A stretch of DNA of 64,000 nucleotides from Bdellovibrionales bacterium. GTDB lineage: Bacteria > Bdellovibrionota > Bdellovibrionia > Bdellovibrionales > UBA1609. The notes beneath the pieces were generated by a model, which was given only the letters and a program-made list of their open reading frames with translations, was not told the origin of the DNA and searched no databases. The translations under genes were made by a program, and so were the position numbers. Below are positions 63,023 through 64,000 of this stretch, in pieces. The stretch is taken from positions 2,046,001 to 2,110,000 of the forward strand of contig JADJNU010000001.1 of assembly GCA_016714165.1 (NCBI GenBank), given 5' to 3'. Position 1 is the stretch's first letter. Every line of letters starts with the position of its first letter.

Positions 63023-64000
63023 GAAAGCTTCTTTGGCTATCCTTGAGAGAACTCTTCAACCATCGGCAATTCACAATCTTATTTTCTCTGAATCTCAGTC
63101 TCGGCCTCAGCGGCTTTATTGCTTTGAACTCCTTTCGTTACTCAATTGAAAAATCCTTATCAACACGATCAAAAATCACCCTCGGGGCCGACCTTGGACT
63201 TTCGTCCCGCCACCCTCTTTCTAAAGAGGTTCTTGATTTGGCCTTGAGAAGCCTTCCGAGTGCTGCTGCACGCAGCGACATGATTGAGCTCTACTCAATG
63301 GTGGCAAGTACCGCTGGGTTATCAAAGCTTGTTCAACTTCGTGCCATCGATCCCAGTTTTCCGTTCTATGGCACAATTAAAATGTCTTCATCGCTGGGAT
63401 CTCAAGAAACAATGCCATTGGTCGTTGATTCCTCACCAACGAACAGCAATGCTTGGGTCTATCCAGAAGTTTTGGCACAGTTAAACCTGAAAGTGGAGGA
63501 TCCACTTCGTATCGGCGACATGGTATTTCGGATTGCCGGAGTTATTCTCGAAGATTCGGCTGCGGGAATCACGACGAGTATGGCTCCTCGCGTTTACATT
63601 CCCCTGTCACAAATTCCCAATACTAAACTGGTGACCTCGGAGAGCCTGGCCTGGTACACGTCTCTTTTTGCGATCCCCTCTGCTGCGGACGCTCAACTAA
63701 AGAAAATAGAACAATTGCTTCACTCCAGTCCCGTTATTCCTTCGGAGGTAGAAGTCTATTCTCATCAAACGGCCGGTGATCAAATGGGAAGGCTGGCCAA
63801 TTAGCTGGGTGACTACCTCAGTCTAGTCGCTCTTGCAGCACTTTTTCTATGCTCAGTGGGGGCCATATTTCTATTCAAAGCCTATTTTTCCCGAAAAATT
63901 CGTTCTTTTGCGATATATCTGAGCCTTGGCCTCAGACCAAATCGCGTCTTAGTTCTCGTTCTCTTTCAAGTCGCGGCGCTCGGTTTTATTGGATCACTTC
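63019..64000 (+). pseudogene. ybbP: FtsX-type permease YbbP, interrupted by an in-frame amber codon, 3' end outside window
   Basis: The frame starts as MRKLLWLSLRELFNHRQF and has one hydrophobic segment, then the periplasmic MacB-like region. At 63802-63804 the sense frame meets TAG, after DQMGRLAN. The same frame continues without a break as LGDYLSLVALAALFLCSVGA, then IFLFKAYFSRKIRSFAIYLSLG, which is the expected second transmembrane segment and the conserved cytoplasmic loop of the family, and it is still open at the window end. A TAC or TAT in place of TAG would restore the gene. It may be a point mutation, a sequence error or a readthrough site. Its ABC partner gene is intact. Confidence 0.75.

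Noticed and set aside
1..64000. CRISPR arrays, insertion sequences, phage or plasmid modules
   Set aside because: No spaced direct repeats, transposase, integrase or phage structural genes were seen; the single ParA gene has no plasmid replication neighbours.

Overview
The window is about 64 kb of gene-dense, chromosomal-type bacterial DNA. It holds roughly 60 protein genes. I saw no rRNA, tRNA, insertion sequence, phage module or CRISPR array. The cell is Gram-negative: there is a lipoprotein signal peptidase (LspA), several lipoproteins, at least three predicted outer-membrane beta-barrels, and a locus like the tesA-ybbA-ybbP genes of Escherichia coli. Other traits are an adenosylcobalamin-dependent ribonucleotide reductase under two NrdR boxes, a bacterial deoxyhypusine-synthase-like protein, an astacin protease, a large TolB/M28/PDZ peptidase, a von Willebrand A lipoprotein with calcium-binding repeats, and an arginine-deiminase-like pentein. 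This mix resembles Bdellovibrionota or other predatory or environmental deltaproteobacteria-like lineages. The placement is an inference from gene content, not a proven taxonomy.

Layout. 1-5.9 kb: diaminopimelate epimerase (cut by the window edge), a PaaE-like reductase, a MerC-like protein, a small lipoprotein, a serine esterase, two frame-disrupted membrane-protein genes and a low-molecular-weight tyrosine phosphatase. 5.9-16.3 kb: the M28/PDZ exopeptidase, a secreted protein with a CheD-like deamidase domain, an AcuI-type reductase, the deoxyhypusine-synthase-like enzyme, an XRE regulator, a ChaN-like protein and a hybrid histidine kinase. 16.4-28.7 kb: the vWA lipoprotein, an FMN glutamate-synthase-like protein, a frameshifted pentein that lacks catalytic residues, an ATP-grasp enzyme, a DUF1704 metallopeptidase-like protein, a NagB-like protein diverging from a PIG-L deacetylase, two aminotransferases and an astacin. 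28.7-42 kb: LspA, outer-membrane proteins, transporters (AI-2E family, TerC), three RNA methyltransferases, an MscS-DUF432 pair and TypA. 42-54.6 kb: NrdJ with its NrdR-type control region, a ClC channel, PdxH, cytochrome c, an EamA transporter, a PhoD-like phosphatase, redox and exonuclease genes and ParA. 54.6-64 kb: SppA, an orphan receiver protein, S14, a run of hypothetical envelope genes, an RlmL-like methyltransferase and tesA-ybbA-ybbP.

The most unusual items are as follows. (1) An exported 377-residue protein has a C-terminal region that reproduces the Thr/Cys/His active-site spacing of the CheD glutamine deamidase. (2) A pentein (arginine-deiminase-like) lipoprotein has lost both its catalytic His and its catalytic Cys. 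(3) Tandem NrdR boxes sit 32 bp apart around the promoter of the B12-dependent reductase gene. (4) At least five genes carry a single lesion (four one-base frameshifts and one in-frame amber), several next to homopolymers. That pattern is either sequence error or real decay and affects how the rest is read.
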